Shown: piece after piece, positions 25,723 through 33,623 of the stretch
Position numbering within the stretch: the first letter of the stretch is position 1
How the letters are laid out: every line of letters begins with the position of its first letter
Source: Planctomycetota bacterium
Lineage (GTDB): Bacteria; Planctomycetota; Planctomycetia; Gemmatales; Gemmataceae
Direction of reading: 5' to 3'
DNA: 51,963 nucleotides
NCBI GenBank assembly: GCA_009920765.1
Contig: RFZJ01000021.1
Location: 1-51,963, forward strand
Notes under the pieces: generated by a model
Databases searched by the model: none
What the model was told of the DNA's origin: nothing
What the model saw: only the letters and a program-made list of their open reading frames with translations
Translations under genes and position numbers: made by a program

Positions 25723-27213
25723 CTAGTCTGCGATTAGTCCGACGCTTTGTTTAACCAAAGCCTGAAACTCTTTTTCAGGCCATGCTTTGTCTATTTCAAT
25801 CCAGCGCTGTGCAACTTTATTCATCGTTTCTTGAGCGGAGCCATTTGGGCTATTAAGGTAAGTTTTTAGTTCTTCGACAAGAATGGTTCGTCGTTTCTGG
25901 TAGCCCGGCAAACGGCTGCACAATGCAGGGTTTTTAATGTCGATGTGGGAAAGATTTGCCCGGATCGTTTCGCGAAGGCTAGTGGTGCGCTGGGAATCCA
26001 ATCCAAAAGCATCGAGTCTTATTTTATCAAGTTGGGAATAACGGGTATAACTTGCAACGGTTGGTTCAACACAAATGCGCTCCGCGATTTCGGGGCTTGC
26101 AAGTCCGATCAAAAATTTGAATGCTAGTTCCTTTGATGCGGATTTTGCATTGACGCAACCAAGACTACTGGAGGCGCCAAGGTACGGTATTTTATTCCCT
26201 ATGGGTAATGGCCTGAACTCGGTGGAAGAACCTAGGTAATAACCATCAGAGCCTGGGATGGCACAAATATTGAATTTATCTTTCAACGCTTGGTTGCTTT
26301 GGGCCTTGTAGACCAAACTTGCATCTGCAATGGTAAGGGCAGCTTTCCCTTGAAGGAAGGATAGGCCTGATTCCGTTTCAGGTGAGTTGGCACGGAATTT
26401 TTGCAATAGTTTGTATTTTTCGAGGCTGTTTACAAATCCGGTAGAGTTAATCAACGGTTTTCCCGTACGAAAATCATATTGAAAGGAGAAGACAGCATTT
26501 TCGACATCAGGGGTCATTTTTTCTGATGGGCTGACGGGTTGTCTGGTGTAGCCAGCAGCAAGGCTTAAAAAGTCTTTTTCGAAATCTTCTTCAGAAGAAC
26601 ACAAACCGGGTAGGCTTTTTCCTGAATTAAAATCGGCCTCGGCAAAATATTGTGAGATTTTATGATAATCAGCCCATGTATTGGGTGGTTTAAGCGAGCT
26701 ATTGAATTTAGTTTTAAAATCATTTTGATGGGTGGGATTATTGAATAAATCATCTCTGTAAAGGCAAACTCGGGCTTCACCAATCAGAGGGAGGGCAACA
26801 ATTTTTCTTTGCCAAATCAAAAGCTTTTCACGGAAAAGGGGTAATAAATCGGACCAATTAATTTTGTCGCCCGGTTCTTGAATGGAATCTGATGCGAATG
26901 CCATTAAATTAGCCTGGGCGAATTCTCCTGTTTCTTCTGGTTTGATTATCCAGACATCGGCTTTTAATTGGTCTGGATCAGGCAATTTTCCAGGATTTCG
27001 CATGATTATTTTTAGATCTGCTTCCAGCCTATTTGAGACTATAAAGCCTTGAGTTTTTATCACATCATATGCTGTGCCTTCAGGGCATGCGATCACCAGA
27101 ATAGGTTTACTAGCGGGTATTTCTGTTGTAACAGTGTTTTTTTTGCCTTTGCAACCAAAATGCATGAACAGGCATATCAGCAATAGGGAAACAGTCGTTG
27201 ATTTTCTTTGCAT
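25723..27213 (-). CDS. Lipoprotein resembling extracellular solute-binding proteins
   Basis: A 496-residue lipoprotein: n-region MQRKS, hydrophobic core, lipobox HFGC with Cys21, then a basic linker. The mature part has the layout of family 1 (sugar-type) ABC solute-binding proteins: KADVWIIKPEE, VALPLIGEARVCLYRDDLF (typical 'P...g.....lyYnkdlf'), PPNTWADYHKISQYF, GKAALTIADASLV and a C-terminal SKELAFKFLIGLASPE. No permease or ATPase gene is close, so it may be an orphan binding protein. AAGGAAAGAGAG precedes the ATG. The gene is divergent from the FHA gene. Confidence 0.8.
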   Translation of the reverse strand: MQRKSTTVSLLLICLFMHFGCKGKKNTVTTEIPASKPILVIACPEGTAYDVIKTQGFIVSNRLEADLKIIMRNPGKLPDPDQLKADVWIIKPEETGEFAQANLMAFASDSIQEPGDKINWSDLLPLFREKLLIWQRKIVALPLIGEARVCLYRDDLFNNPTHQNDFKTKFNSSLKPPNTWADYHKISQYFAEADFNSGKSLPGLCSSEEDFEKDFLSLAAGYTRQPVSPSEKMTPDVENAVFSFQYDFRTGKPLINSTGFVNSLEKYKLLQKFRANSPETESGLSFLQGKAALTIADASLVYKAQSNQALKDKFNICAIPGSDGYYLGSSTEFRPLPIGNKIPYLGASSSLGCVNAKSASKELAFKFLIGLASPEIAERICVEPTVASYTRYSQLDKIRLDAFGLDSQRTTSLRETIRANLSHIDIKNPALCSRLPGYQKRRTILVEELKTYLNSPNGSAQETMNKVAQRWIEIDKAWPEKEFQALVKQSVGLIAD

Positions 27214-27260
27214 TGTTAAACTCTCTTTCCTTAAAATAAATAATCATTTTATGAGATGTT

Positions 27261-27288
27261 TTGCAATGATGTAAAATGATTGTACGAT
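27261..27288 (+). promoter_or_regulatory. Candidate promoter for the FHA-mutY-tlpA group
   Basis: TTGCAA (27261-27266), a 16-base spacer and TACGAT (27283-27288), each four of six to consensus, lie 40 bases before the FHA start in the 115-base divergent gap. Confidence 0.3.
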
Positions 27289-27328
27289 GGTGGTTGTAAA
27301 GTGACATTCGAATTAAGAGGTTAGAGTA

Positions 27329-27961
27329 ATGAAAATCAGCTTGGTTGTTTTAACAGCGGGGAAAATGATGGGTAAGGAAATCCCGCTAACCACTGCGGAA
27401 TTCCGAATAGGAAAAGATCCTTCATGCCAGTTAAAGCCCGCTTCTGGTGTTTCCGAAAAGCATTGCGCCTTCCTGGTAAAACAAGGGAAACTTTTCCTCC
27501 GGGATTTAGGTAGTGCGGAGGGAACCTTTGTTAACGACAATAAAATTTCGGCAGAGATTGAATTAAAGCCAAAAGATAAAGTAAAAGTTGGGCCTTTGTT
27601 GTTTGAAGTAAAGATTGAAAACCCAGCGCCAGCAGCAAAGCCAGTGGTAGCATCGCCAGCAGCAAAGCCAGTGGTAGCATCGCCGGCAGCAAAACCAGCA
27701 GAAAAAGTTGAGCCAAAAAAATCATCGGGTGGTGGTGAAGATGATTTGGATGATTTGTTGTTTGATGATGATGATAAAGCGCCTACTGGTGCGAAGCCAT
27801 CTTGGAAAGATGCAGTCCCTGAGGCCGGTGCAGAAAAAGATGCAGCCGGAACTGGGGCAGGTCCCGAGGGTGGGGCGAAGCCCGAGGAAAAACCAAAGCC
27901 TGCCGCGAATACTTCTGATGCGGCAGCAGCTTTATTATCAAAATTCCGGCCAAAAAAGTAG
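27329..27961 (+). CDS. FHA-domain protein with low-complexity tail
   Basis: A 210-residue protein. Residues 1-90 form an FHA phosphothreonine-binding domain: FRIGKD (R26, G28), SEKH at 42-45, LRDLGSAEGTFVNDNKI with the Gly-Thr and Asn typical of the fold, and LKPKDKVKVGPLLFEV. The tail is Ala/Pro/Lys-rich with a 27-base tandem repeat encoding AAKPVVASP, an acidic DDLDDLLFDDDD patch and a final ALLSKFRPKK. It probably docks Ser/Thr-phosphorylated partners; planctomycetes use many Hanks-type kinases. mutY begins three bases after its stop. Confidence 0.88.
   Translation: MKISLVVLTAGKMMGKEIPLTTAEFRIGKDPSCQLKPASGVSEKHCAFLVKQGKLFLRDLGSAEGTFVNDNKISAEIELKPKDKVKVGPLLFEVKIENPAPAAKPVVASPAAKPVVASPAAKPAEKVEPKKSSGGGEDDLDDLLFDDDDKAPTGAKPSWKDAVPEAGAEKDAAGTGAGPEGGAKPEEKPKPAANTSDAAAALLSKFRPKK
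27632..27700 (+). repeat. 27-base in-frame tandem repeat in the FHA gene
   Basis: Two near-identical 27-base copies (27632-27658 and 27659-27685, differing at the last base) encode AAKPVVASP, followed by a partial third copy. Length variation between strains is likely and would not break the frame. Confidence 0.85.
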
Positions 27962-27964
27962 TAC

Positions 27965-29098
27965 ATGGCAAAAGATAAGCTGGAAACAATACTTCCCAAG
28001 CCATCTCTTTTGCCTGCTTCCAAAAAGCTTTTGGGTAAGGCCTTGCTAATTTGGTTTGGGGAGCGGAAAAGAGACTTGCCTTGGAGAAAAACCAGAGATC
28101 CTTTTGCAATTTGGGTTAGTGAGATTATGTTGCAGCAGACTCAAGTTGCAACGGTGATTCCCTATTTCGAGCGATTTTTAAAGACATTTCCCACTATTGA
28201 AGCTCTTGCTTCCGCTGATGAGCAAGAGGTGTTGAGCCATTGGCAAGGCCTTGGTTATTACCGGCGTGCAAGGCACATGCACCAAGCGGCTAAAATTATC
28301 GTTTCGGATTTTGGGGGTGCTTTCCCTGCTAATATTGATGATCTTTCAATTTTACCCGGCTTGGGGCGCTACACTCGAAACGCGATATTATCCCAGGCAT
28401 TTGACGCTAGATTGCCCATTCTTGAAGCCAATACCAAGCGAGTGTTAGCGAGGTTGTTTGCATTAGTGCAGGATATAGATTCCTCTGCGGGGAATAAATT
28501 TCTTTGGGAGGCTGCTGAAGAAGTGTTGCCTGAGAGTGATATTGGGGCATTTAATCAAGCAATGATGGAATTGGGTTCTTTAGTTTGCACGGTTACCCAT
28601 CCCAAGTGCGGTTCATGTCCGCTTTCCCCTTTTTGCATTGCCAAGCGAAGCGATCTTGTATCAGAATTACCTATCAAGAAAAAAAAAGTGGTGGTGACAC
28701 AAGTTCGGGAATTGGCCACGGTATTGGTCAATAGGAAAAAGATTTTGTTGGGTAAAAGGCCTGCTGGGCAACGGTGGGCGGGGTTGTGGGAAGTGCCACA
28801 CGATACGCCATGTGAGGGGGATCCCGAAGCGAAGGCCTTGGGAATTATTTCCCGGAAGTTTGCCTCTTTGGTGTCCAAAAAATTTCATGAGATTGGCGAA
28901 GTGGTACATCCTGTTACCAGATTCAAGATTACGGTAAAGGTTTTTATGGGGGAAGTTTCTGGAAAGGGGTCTTCAGATTATTATGAGGAATTGGCGTGGG
29001 TGGGATTAAGTGAGATGGAGAAGTATCCAAAAAGTTCGCCTCAGTCCAAGATTATAGCGATGGCAGTAAAAGCGCTTGAGTTGAAAAAAGAGGTTTGA
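27965..29098 (+). CDS. mutY: A/G-specific adenine glycosylase
   Basis: Base-excision repair enzyme that removes adenine opposite 8-oxoguanine. The 377-residue product has the catalytic Glu53 in VSEIMLQQTQVATVIPYFERF, a helix-hairpin-helix LPGLGRYTRNAI (130-141), four iron-sulfur cysteines C208, C215, C218 and C224 (C-x6-C-x2-C-x5-C), and a C-terminal NUDIX-like 8-oxoG recognition domain. The position of the second catalytic residue (Asp138 of E. coli, in ILDGNVKRVLAR) reads ILEANTKRVLAR, with Glu154. The start lies three bases after the FHA stop, and tlpA follows one base after its stop. Confidence 0.93.
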   Translation: MAKDKLETILPKPSLLPASKKLLGKALLIWFGERKRDLPWRKTRDPFAIWVSEIMLQQTQVATVIPYFERFLKTFPTIEALASADEQEVLSHWQGLGYYRRARHMHQAAKIIVSDFGGAFPANIDDLSILPGLGRYTRNAILSQAFDARLPILEANTKRVLARLFALVQDIDSSAGNKFLWEAAEEVLPESDIGAFNQAMMELGSLVCTVTHPKCGSCPLSPFCIAKRSDLVSELPIKKKKVVVTQVRELATVLVNRKKILLGKRPAGQRWAGLWEVPHDTPCEGDPEAKALGIISRKFASLVSKKFHEIGEVVHPVTRFKITVKVFMGEVSGKGSSDYYEELAWVGLSEMEKYPKSSPQSKIIAMAVKALELKKEV

Positions 29099-29099
29099 A

Positions 29100-29642
29100 A
29101 TGCGATTTAGGTATTGGTTGGTAACGGTGCTGTTGTTTATGGGATGCGGGGAGGTCCCCAAGGTATTGAGAGAAGGGGTGGAGGTTGGAAATATAGCACC
29201 AGAAATCAGGGCGGAAGATGCTTTGGGTAATAAAATGGAGCTTAGCCAATACAAGGGCAAGGTAGTGTTGTTAAGTTTTTGGGCATCATGGTGCGGCCCA
29301 TGCAAAGCGCTTTTGCCTTACGAAAAACAATTGGTAAAACAATTTGAAGGAAGGCCATTTGCTTTACTTGGTGTTAATTCTGACATTGACAAGGCAGCCT
29401 TTGTGAAAGCTCAGCAGCAGTTTGACATGACTTGGCCTTCATTCTGGGATGGGATTGGCAGTATCAATCGAGAATGGAATATTGAATTTCTTCCCATGCT
29501 GATTCTGATTGATGAACGGGGGATCATCCGATTTAATTCAAAATCAATCATGGATGACATAAAATCGTTTAAAGATCTAGCTGATAAAATAGAGCGTGAA
29601 ATTCAAAAAGTGCTTGATAAGGCTGTGGTAAAAAAACAATGA
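29100..29642 (+). CDS. TlpA-like thioredoxin-fold lipoprotein
   Basis: A 180-residue membrane-attached thiol-disulfide protein. The signal peptide ends in the lipobox LFMGC (Cys16). The active site is WASWCGPCK with C65 and C68, and the cis-Pro loop reads EFLPMLILID. It should reduce or exchange disulfides in the periplasm, as in cytochrome c maturation or oxidative defence. Its ATG lies one base after the mutY stop, so it is translationally coupled to a repair gene, which suggests a shared oxidative-stress theme. Confidence 0.92.
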   Translation: MRFRYWLVTVLLFMGCGEVPKVLREGVEVGNIAPEIRAEDALGNKMELSQYKGKVVLLSFWASWCGPCKALLPYEKQLVKQFEGRPFALLGVNSDIDKAAFVKAQQQFDMTWPSFWDGIGSINREWNIEFLPMLILIDERGIIRFNSKSIMDDIKSFKDLADKIEREIQKVLDKAVVKKQ

Positions 29643-29673
29643 TGGAGCACCTTTCGGGATAGGCACTCCATCA
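29640..29673. terminator. Hairpin between convergent genes
   Basis: TGATGGAG (29640-29647, overlapping the tlpA stop) pairs with CTCCATCA (29666-29673). There is no T tract, so termination is uncertain, but it lies exactly between convergent genes. Confidence 0.4.
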
Positions 29674-29700
29674 TGCGGGAATGATTTGTAGTTACAAAAA

Positions 29701-31824
29701 CTATTTGATTATGAATTCAATTGTTACATTGTTTTCAGCAATTTCGGGAATGCTGAACAAGGTTTTAGCCAGATCTTCCTGCTTGCTTCCTTGAGCGACA
29801 TCTATTAAAAGCACTTTGGATCCATCGGGTTTTTCTACTACTTGGACCGATGAGGCTTTTCTACCACAGGCTTGCTCCACCTGTTTTTTAAGTGAATTTA
29901 AAGCTGTTTGTTGATTTGAATTAGTTGTTTGAGTGCCTTCTTCGGAATCAAAAGATATTGTGCCTGTTGCAATTTTTGGACTTGTGGAAGATTCTGATTT
30001 TTTACTTGCCGTGGTTGCCGGTACGGTTTTGCCTTTATTATTTGAAACAGTCGATGCAGGCGCTTCTGGTTTCGCAATCACTTTGGATGGATTAGGGGGC
30101 GTAGAGGTTTGTGCTGATTCTTTTTTAACCAAAGGCTGTGATGTTACAGAATTATTTTGTTTGGGTTCTGTGATTTTGATTTCTTTTGCTGCTGGTTTAC
30201 TTGCAACGCTGGTTTCTTTTTCAGTCAGCATATTTTCACTACTAACGGGTTTAACCCTGGTTCTCGCCGCAAGGTAGGGCCTGTTATACTCTCCATCTTT
30301 GTCAGAGTTGGTTGCGTATCGGGTTGGGATTTTATCAGTAAATAAAGGTTTTTTGGCTTCAGGGGCTGGGGCATCTAATCTTACAGTGGGAAAACCCAGC
30401 ATATCGGTTTTTACAAGTGCAGAACCCACAGGATCATGTGCAGGCATGAATATCCGAGCTGCGGATTTTGTCACGGTATCCACTTTGCCTTTTACAAATT
30501 CTTTTTCAACTATTACTTTTGGTGAAGATGGTTCTTTTTTATCAGCAGCCTTTGATAATTCTTTCTTTGGTGCAACTGGGGTTGCTTGCTTTACCAAGGG
30601 TGTTTCTTTTTTATTTGCAGGTTCTTTCGCTGGTTCTTTTGCAATAGAATCAGCTTTTTCTGATTTCTTGTTTAGATTTGGGAAGCTTGGGAATTCTTCC
30701 ACTTTTTCTTTTGTTTTGCTGGTTGGCTGAGCTTCAACTGTCTTGGTGACTGTTTTTGTATTATCTACTATCGGCGCTTTTTTTGCTGCGGTTTCAGCAG
30801 GTTTAACTGCTTCATTCTTCTTCGAGCCCCAATCCTGCGGAAGTTTTGGTATCGCAAACACATCAACAGCTTTTTCTGGCGTGGGCAATGGTTTGGCAAC
30901 GGGTATTACAGGAACCAGGCTTTCTGGAAGTACCTGTGGCCTTTGCCCATTTGTATTTGTGGCTTTTGGTGCTTGCACGGTACCTTGTGTAGGTACGATT
31001 ACAGGTGATACTTTATCAACTGGTTTGGTTGATACGATCGTCTGGGTGATTTCCTTGGCGTTTGTTGGTGATGGGGTTGGATTTAATTGAATTGCTGAAG
31101 CAGGTGCCGTGGTTTGGTCTTTGCCTACAATCCACTTGGTGCCATCTTTATTTATCATCGTCACAGTTTCGCCACCCATGCGCATGGGCTGAACGATCAT
31201 TTTATTGACCACTCTTTGGCAACCTTGAACTTTACGAAGTCGTTTGCTGATTTCGAGTTTATCTTCGAGGGTAACCACGGGGCCAAATACTATGATTGAA
31301 CCATCTGCAGAAACAGAGGTTGATAATCTTGGATAAGAGGTTTGAAATTCGGCACTGACCACTTTATTGGTGTTGGCCTGAAGTGTTTCCACTGGAACTT
31401 TCGTGTTTTTGTTAAAAGAAACAGGCCAGATTTTGATTTCGCTGGTAACTTTGCTGGTAGTAAGCCTGCTTGCAAGAGCAACAGCACTATCTGCAACAGT
31501 GTTGTTGTTTACATTTCCATGGAGAATCATTCTGCCATTTTTCACTGAGGGCGAGATGTCCGTTGCAGAGATCACGGGGTCTGCGAGGAATTCGATGTGG
31601 ATACGCATTGATTCTGCAAGAGCAATAGAATCTTCGGCTTTGTTTTCCGTGGCAGTTTTAAGGGCTGCAGGCTTTGCAGAGGCGATTATAATGCCAGGCT
31701 TGGTTTGTTCTGCTGCGTTTGTTGAACCTGTTAAGTAAAAACCAGGAGCAGAAAAACCTGCTAGGATTCCGAAAGCACTCAAAGTTAAAAGCCTTTGCGC
31801 TGATATATTCCATTGCTTGCGCAT
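29701..31824 (-). CDS. Exported BON-domain protein with long Lys/Pro/Thr linker
   Basis: A 707-residue protein with a cleavable or anchor-type signal (about residues 12-32). Residues about 60-120 are a BON domain (ADPVISATDISPSVKNGRMI then LHGNVNN...A), and about 150-215 a second BON-like unit with VVNKMIVQ at its end. A linker of roughly 400 residues, rich in Lys, Pro, Thr, Ser and Ala, follows. The last 70 residues (ALNSLKKQVEQACG...VEFIIK region) look like a third BON-type unit. BON domains bind membranes or link envelope proteins; the linker could cross the periplasm. ATG at 31824 is preferred over the longer frame to 31923 because of GGAGAG nine bases upstream. Confidence 0.8.
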   Translation of the reverse strand: MRKQWNISAQRLLTLSAFGILAGFSAPGFYLTGSTNAAEQTKPGIIIASAKPAALKTATENKAEDSIALAESMRIHIEFLADPVISATDISPSVKNGRMILHGNVNNNTVADSAVALASRLTTSKVTSEIKIWPVSFNKNTKVPVETLQANTNKVVSAEFQTSYPRLSTSVSADGSIIVFGPVVTLEDKLEISKRLRKVQGCQRVVNKMIVQPMRMGGETVTMINKDGTKWIVGKDQTTAPASAIQLNPTPSPTNAKEITQTIVSTKPVDKVSPVIVPTQGTVQAPKATNTNGQRPQVLPESLVPVIPVAKPLPTPEKAVDVFAIPKLPQDWGSKKNEAVKPAETAAKKAPIVDNTKTVTKTVEAQPTSKTKEKVEEFPSFPNLNKKSEKADSIAKEPAKEPANKKETPLVKQATPVAPKKELSKAADKKEPSSPKVIVEKEFVKGKVDTVTKSAARIFMPAHDPVGSALVKTDMLGFPTVRLDAPAPEAKKPLFTDKIPTRYATNSDKDGEYNRPYLAARTRVKPVSSENMLTEKETSVASKPAAKEIKITEPKQNNSVTSQPLVKKESAQTSTPPNPSKVIAKPEAPASTVSNNKGKTVPATTASKKSESSTSPKIATGTISFDSEEGTQTTNSNQQTALNSLKKQVEQACGRKASSVQVVEKPDGSKVLLIDVAQGSKQEDLAKTLFSIPEIAENNVTIEFIIK

Positions 31825-31867
31825 GATGTCTGTCTCTCCAAAAGTTCGCTGATTTCGAATCCTAGGT

Positions 31868-32431
31868 TTAGTATCCAGCCAGATCTTTGGTGAAAGATTT
31901 CTGGAGTTCAGGGGTTCCCGCATAAAGATGCAAGTGGTCCTTGTCGATGTACACGACTTGAATTCTGGGACGCTTGATTTTCACGGGGAAAGGGTACCCA
32001 GATTCAATGACTTCGGTGTAATAGATGGTCGCTTTCCAATGGCAGTGATGAAGTTGTGCGGGCCCGACCAGAGGGAAGAATCTTGGAGGATCGATTTTAT
32101 CCACGAGTCTTTCGGTCACGATTTGAATATCGTCCCGGTGCTCTTCATAAACATAAGGGAAGCCGCGTGCCATGTGTGGCATGGCCCGAATAACTTGTGC
32201 ATCGTCTGGTGCGTCTTCGCAAATAGGGGGTGCAGATCCCTCTTTGATCGGAGGCAAAATTGGAGTTCGGTGGTCATTTCGATGGGTGTATTTTTCTTCC
32301 ATGCGTTCTGTGACCCATGGTGGTACAGGAATTGGGGTGAAGAGGCCCATGGAAAAAGGCATGCAGCCGGTAACGCTTAAAGAAAAGGCAGCGATTAACC
32401 CGCCTAAAATATGCTTTTTTCTAATATTCAT
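31868..32431 (-). CDS. Putative lipoprotein upstream of the BON protein
   Basis: A 187-residue protein with a signal ending in the lipobox SVTGC (Cys23) and then a Pro-rich start (PIPVPPWVTERMEEKY). The mature part contains conserved-looking motifs MARGFPYVYEEHRDDI, DPPRFFPLVGPAQLHHCHWK (a Cys/His-rich turn) and a YPFPVKIKRPRIQVVYIDKD ending. I do not recognise the family. ATG at 32431 with AAAGG eight bases upstream is chosen over a frame start at 32527. It ends 43 bases before the BON gene, so the two are probably one operon with an envelope role. Confidence 0.75.
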   Translation of the reverse strand: MNIRKKHILGGLIAAFSLSVTGCMPFSMGLFTPIPVPPWVTERMEEKYTHRNDHRTPILPPIKEGSAPPICEDAPDDAQVIRAMPHMARGFPYVYEEHRDDIQIVTERLVDKIDPPRFFPLVGPAQLHHCHWKATIYYTEVIESGYPFPVKIKRPRIQVVYIDKDHLHLYAGTPELQKSFTKDLAGY

Positions 32432-32591
32432 AGTTGAAACCTTTCTACAACTTAAACGCACCCGGGTTTCCCGTTCCCGGCTGCAACCACACCTCTTCAA
32501 TTGAGGAAATGGATGGACTATCTGCAAAGTTTTTATCGACTTAACGAAAGTACCAACTTTAACGATTACATCAAAGAATCGTGTTTTATGT

Positions 32592-32620
32592 TTTATCTAT
32601 GTAAAGATGGGGGGTATAAT
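32592..32620 (+). promoter_or_regulatory. Promoter-like site before the selenoprotein candidate
   Basis: A perfect TATAAT at 32615-32620 with a weak TTTATC 17 bases upstream (32592-32597). The start codon of the redox gene is 47 bases further on. Confidence 0.4.
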
Positions 32621-32666
32621 GATGAAGAGTGAAGCTCAAATCTGTGTTTTACAGTGATCAAACATT

Positions 32667-33206
32667 ATGAACCATTTAAAATTAAACCTACAGGACACCC
32701 AAAACGAGGTCAGGGAGTTGGGATTTTTTGGTCCAGCTCCTATCCTTTTGGTTTTTTTAAGGCACTTGGGCTGATTGCTTTGTAGGGCCCATCTGGGTGA
32801 TATCCGGGATCAATTCCAATCATTCAAGGATATCAAAGCGACAGTTGTTGCTGTAACTTTTTCTACTCCATCCGAGGCACTTAAACTTTCTCAAGAGCTG
32901 AAGCTGCCTTTCCCATTGGTAAGTGATCCGCAAAAAGAGGTGTATAAGGTTTTTGAATTGGGGTCGGCCAAGTTGAAGGATTTTTTATCGCTTAATGTGC
33001 TTTGGAAGTTTTTGGGAAGAATATTTACTGGGTGGTTTCCGTCCCTTGGTTATTCCAAGGATGATCTATTTCAACTGGGCGGAGATTTCGTAGTAAATGC
33101 AAAAGGGGAGGTTGTTTATGAATTTAAGTCTTCATCGCCTGCCGACAGACCAGGGATTCCCTTTTTACTGGAACAATTGCAAAATGCAAAGGCAAATGAG
33201 AATTAA
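32667..33206 (+). CDS. SelL/Prx-like redox protein, candidate selenoprotein (in-frame TGA as Sec36)
   Basis: Reading from ATG 32667, codons run open through a peroxiredoxin-like protein except for one TGA at 32772-32774. It falls in VFLRHLG-x-LLCRAHLGDIR, exactly where the family has the first Cys of a CxxC motif, giving U36-L-L-C39. The frame stays intact for 143 codons after it, with PRXL2/AhpC-TSA_2 features: VVAVTFSTPSEALKLSQELK, FPLVSDPQKEVYKVFELG, LGGDFVVNAKGEVVYEFKS and a RPGIPFLLEQL end. Total length is 179 residues. Starting at a TTG after the TGA would remove the first strand and the redox motif. No strong ribosome site is seen. The alternative is a nonsense-mutated gene, but no other lesion exists. 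Confidence 0.78.
32775..32808 (+). promoter_or_regulatory. Possible bacterial SECIS hairpin after the in-frame TGA
   Basis: CCC (32788-32790) and ATC (32791-32793) can pair with GAT (32799-32801) and GGG (32806-32808), leaving a TGGGT apical loop 19 bases after the TGA and a four-base bulge. Position and G in the loop fit bacterial SECIS rules, but a competing GCCC/GGGT fold exists. Confidence 0.3.
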
Positions 33207-33388
33207 TCATCATTCTCGTCGTCAATGATTTCAATGCCATGCTCTTCGAGCAGGGTAAGTAATTTGTCGAGTCGTTCGGGATCGGCTTTTTCTTTGGTAA
33301 CAGCATTAAACACTTGCTGAAAAGTAACAAATCCTTTGCTTTCACCAATTTCAAGCAGGCTTTTGAGCGTATCTTGCATGGTATTCAT
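33203..33388 (-). CDS. Free-standing sigma-70 region 1.1 domain protein
   Basis: A 61-residue protein that aligns along its length with region 1.1 of primary sigma factors: LKSLLEIGESKGFVTFQQV, then a helix with DPERLDKLLTLLEEHGIEII and an acidic DDENDD tail (compare LKLLVTRGKEQGYLTYAEV and the IQVMEE end of E. coli RpoD). In RpoD this acidic domain occupies the DNA channel of RNA polymerase. As a separate protein it may modulate polymerase like a delta subunit. ATG at 33388 is chosen over longer frames because of GGAG six bases upstream. Its stop overlaps the redox gene by four bases (convergent), and it is divergent from the ECF sigma gene. Confidence 0.82.
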   Translation of the reverse strand: MNTMQDTLKSLLEIGESKGFVTFQQVFNAVTKEKADPERLDKLLTLLEEHGIEIIDDENDD

Positions 33389-33623
33389 TGCCAACTCCAT
33401 TTGGAAAAGGATTTCTGCCTTTAAAATCCATCTAAATATTGTAACTGCAATCAAGCGATTGTGCTAGTGTCTTAACTAAAATTACTTAAAATCATTAAGA
33501 ATTTAGAGTTGTAGTAGATTGCGTGGTTCGCATAAAAAGCATGGGTGAATGCATGAAAAACACAAATCATAATCCCATTTGTAAATCTTTTTTGTTTCTT
33601 GCTTCGTCAAATAGGTATGACTT

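Noticed and set aside
27313..28023. 236-codon minus-strand frame opposite the FHA gene
   Set aside because: It mirrors the Ala/Lys/Pro repeats of the FHA tail, giving Phe/Ser/Ala-rich low-complexity sequence; no family features.
32775..33206. Redox gene beginning with TTG directly after the TGA
   Set aside because: This start removes the first beta strand and the UxxC/CxxC motif that the family needs; the upstream frame from 32667 carries both.
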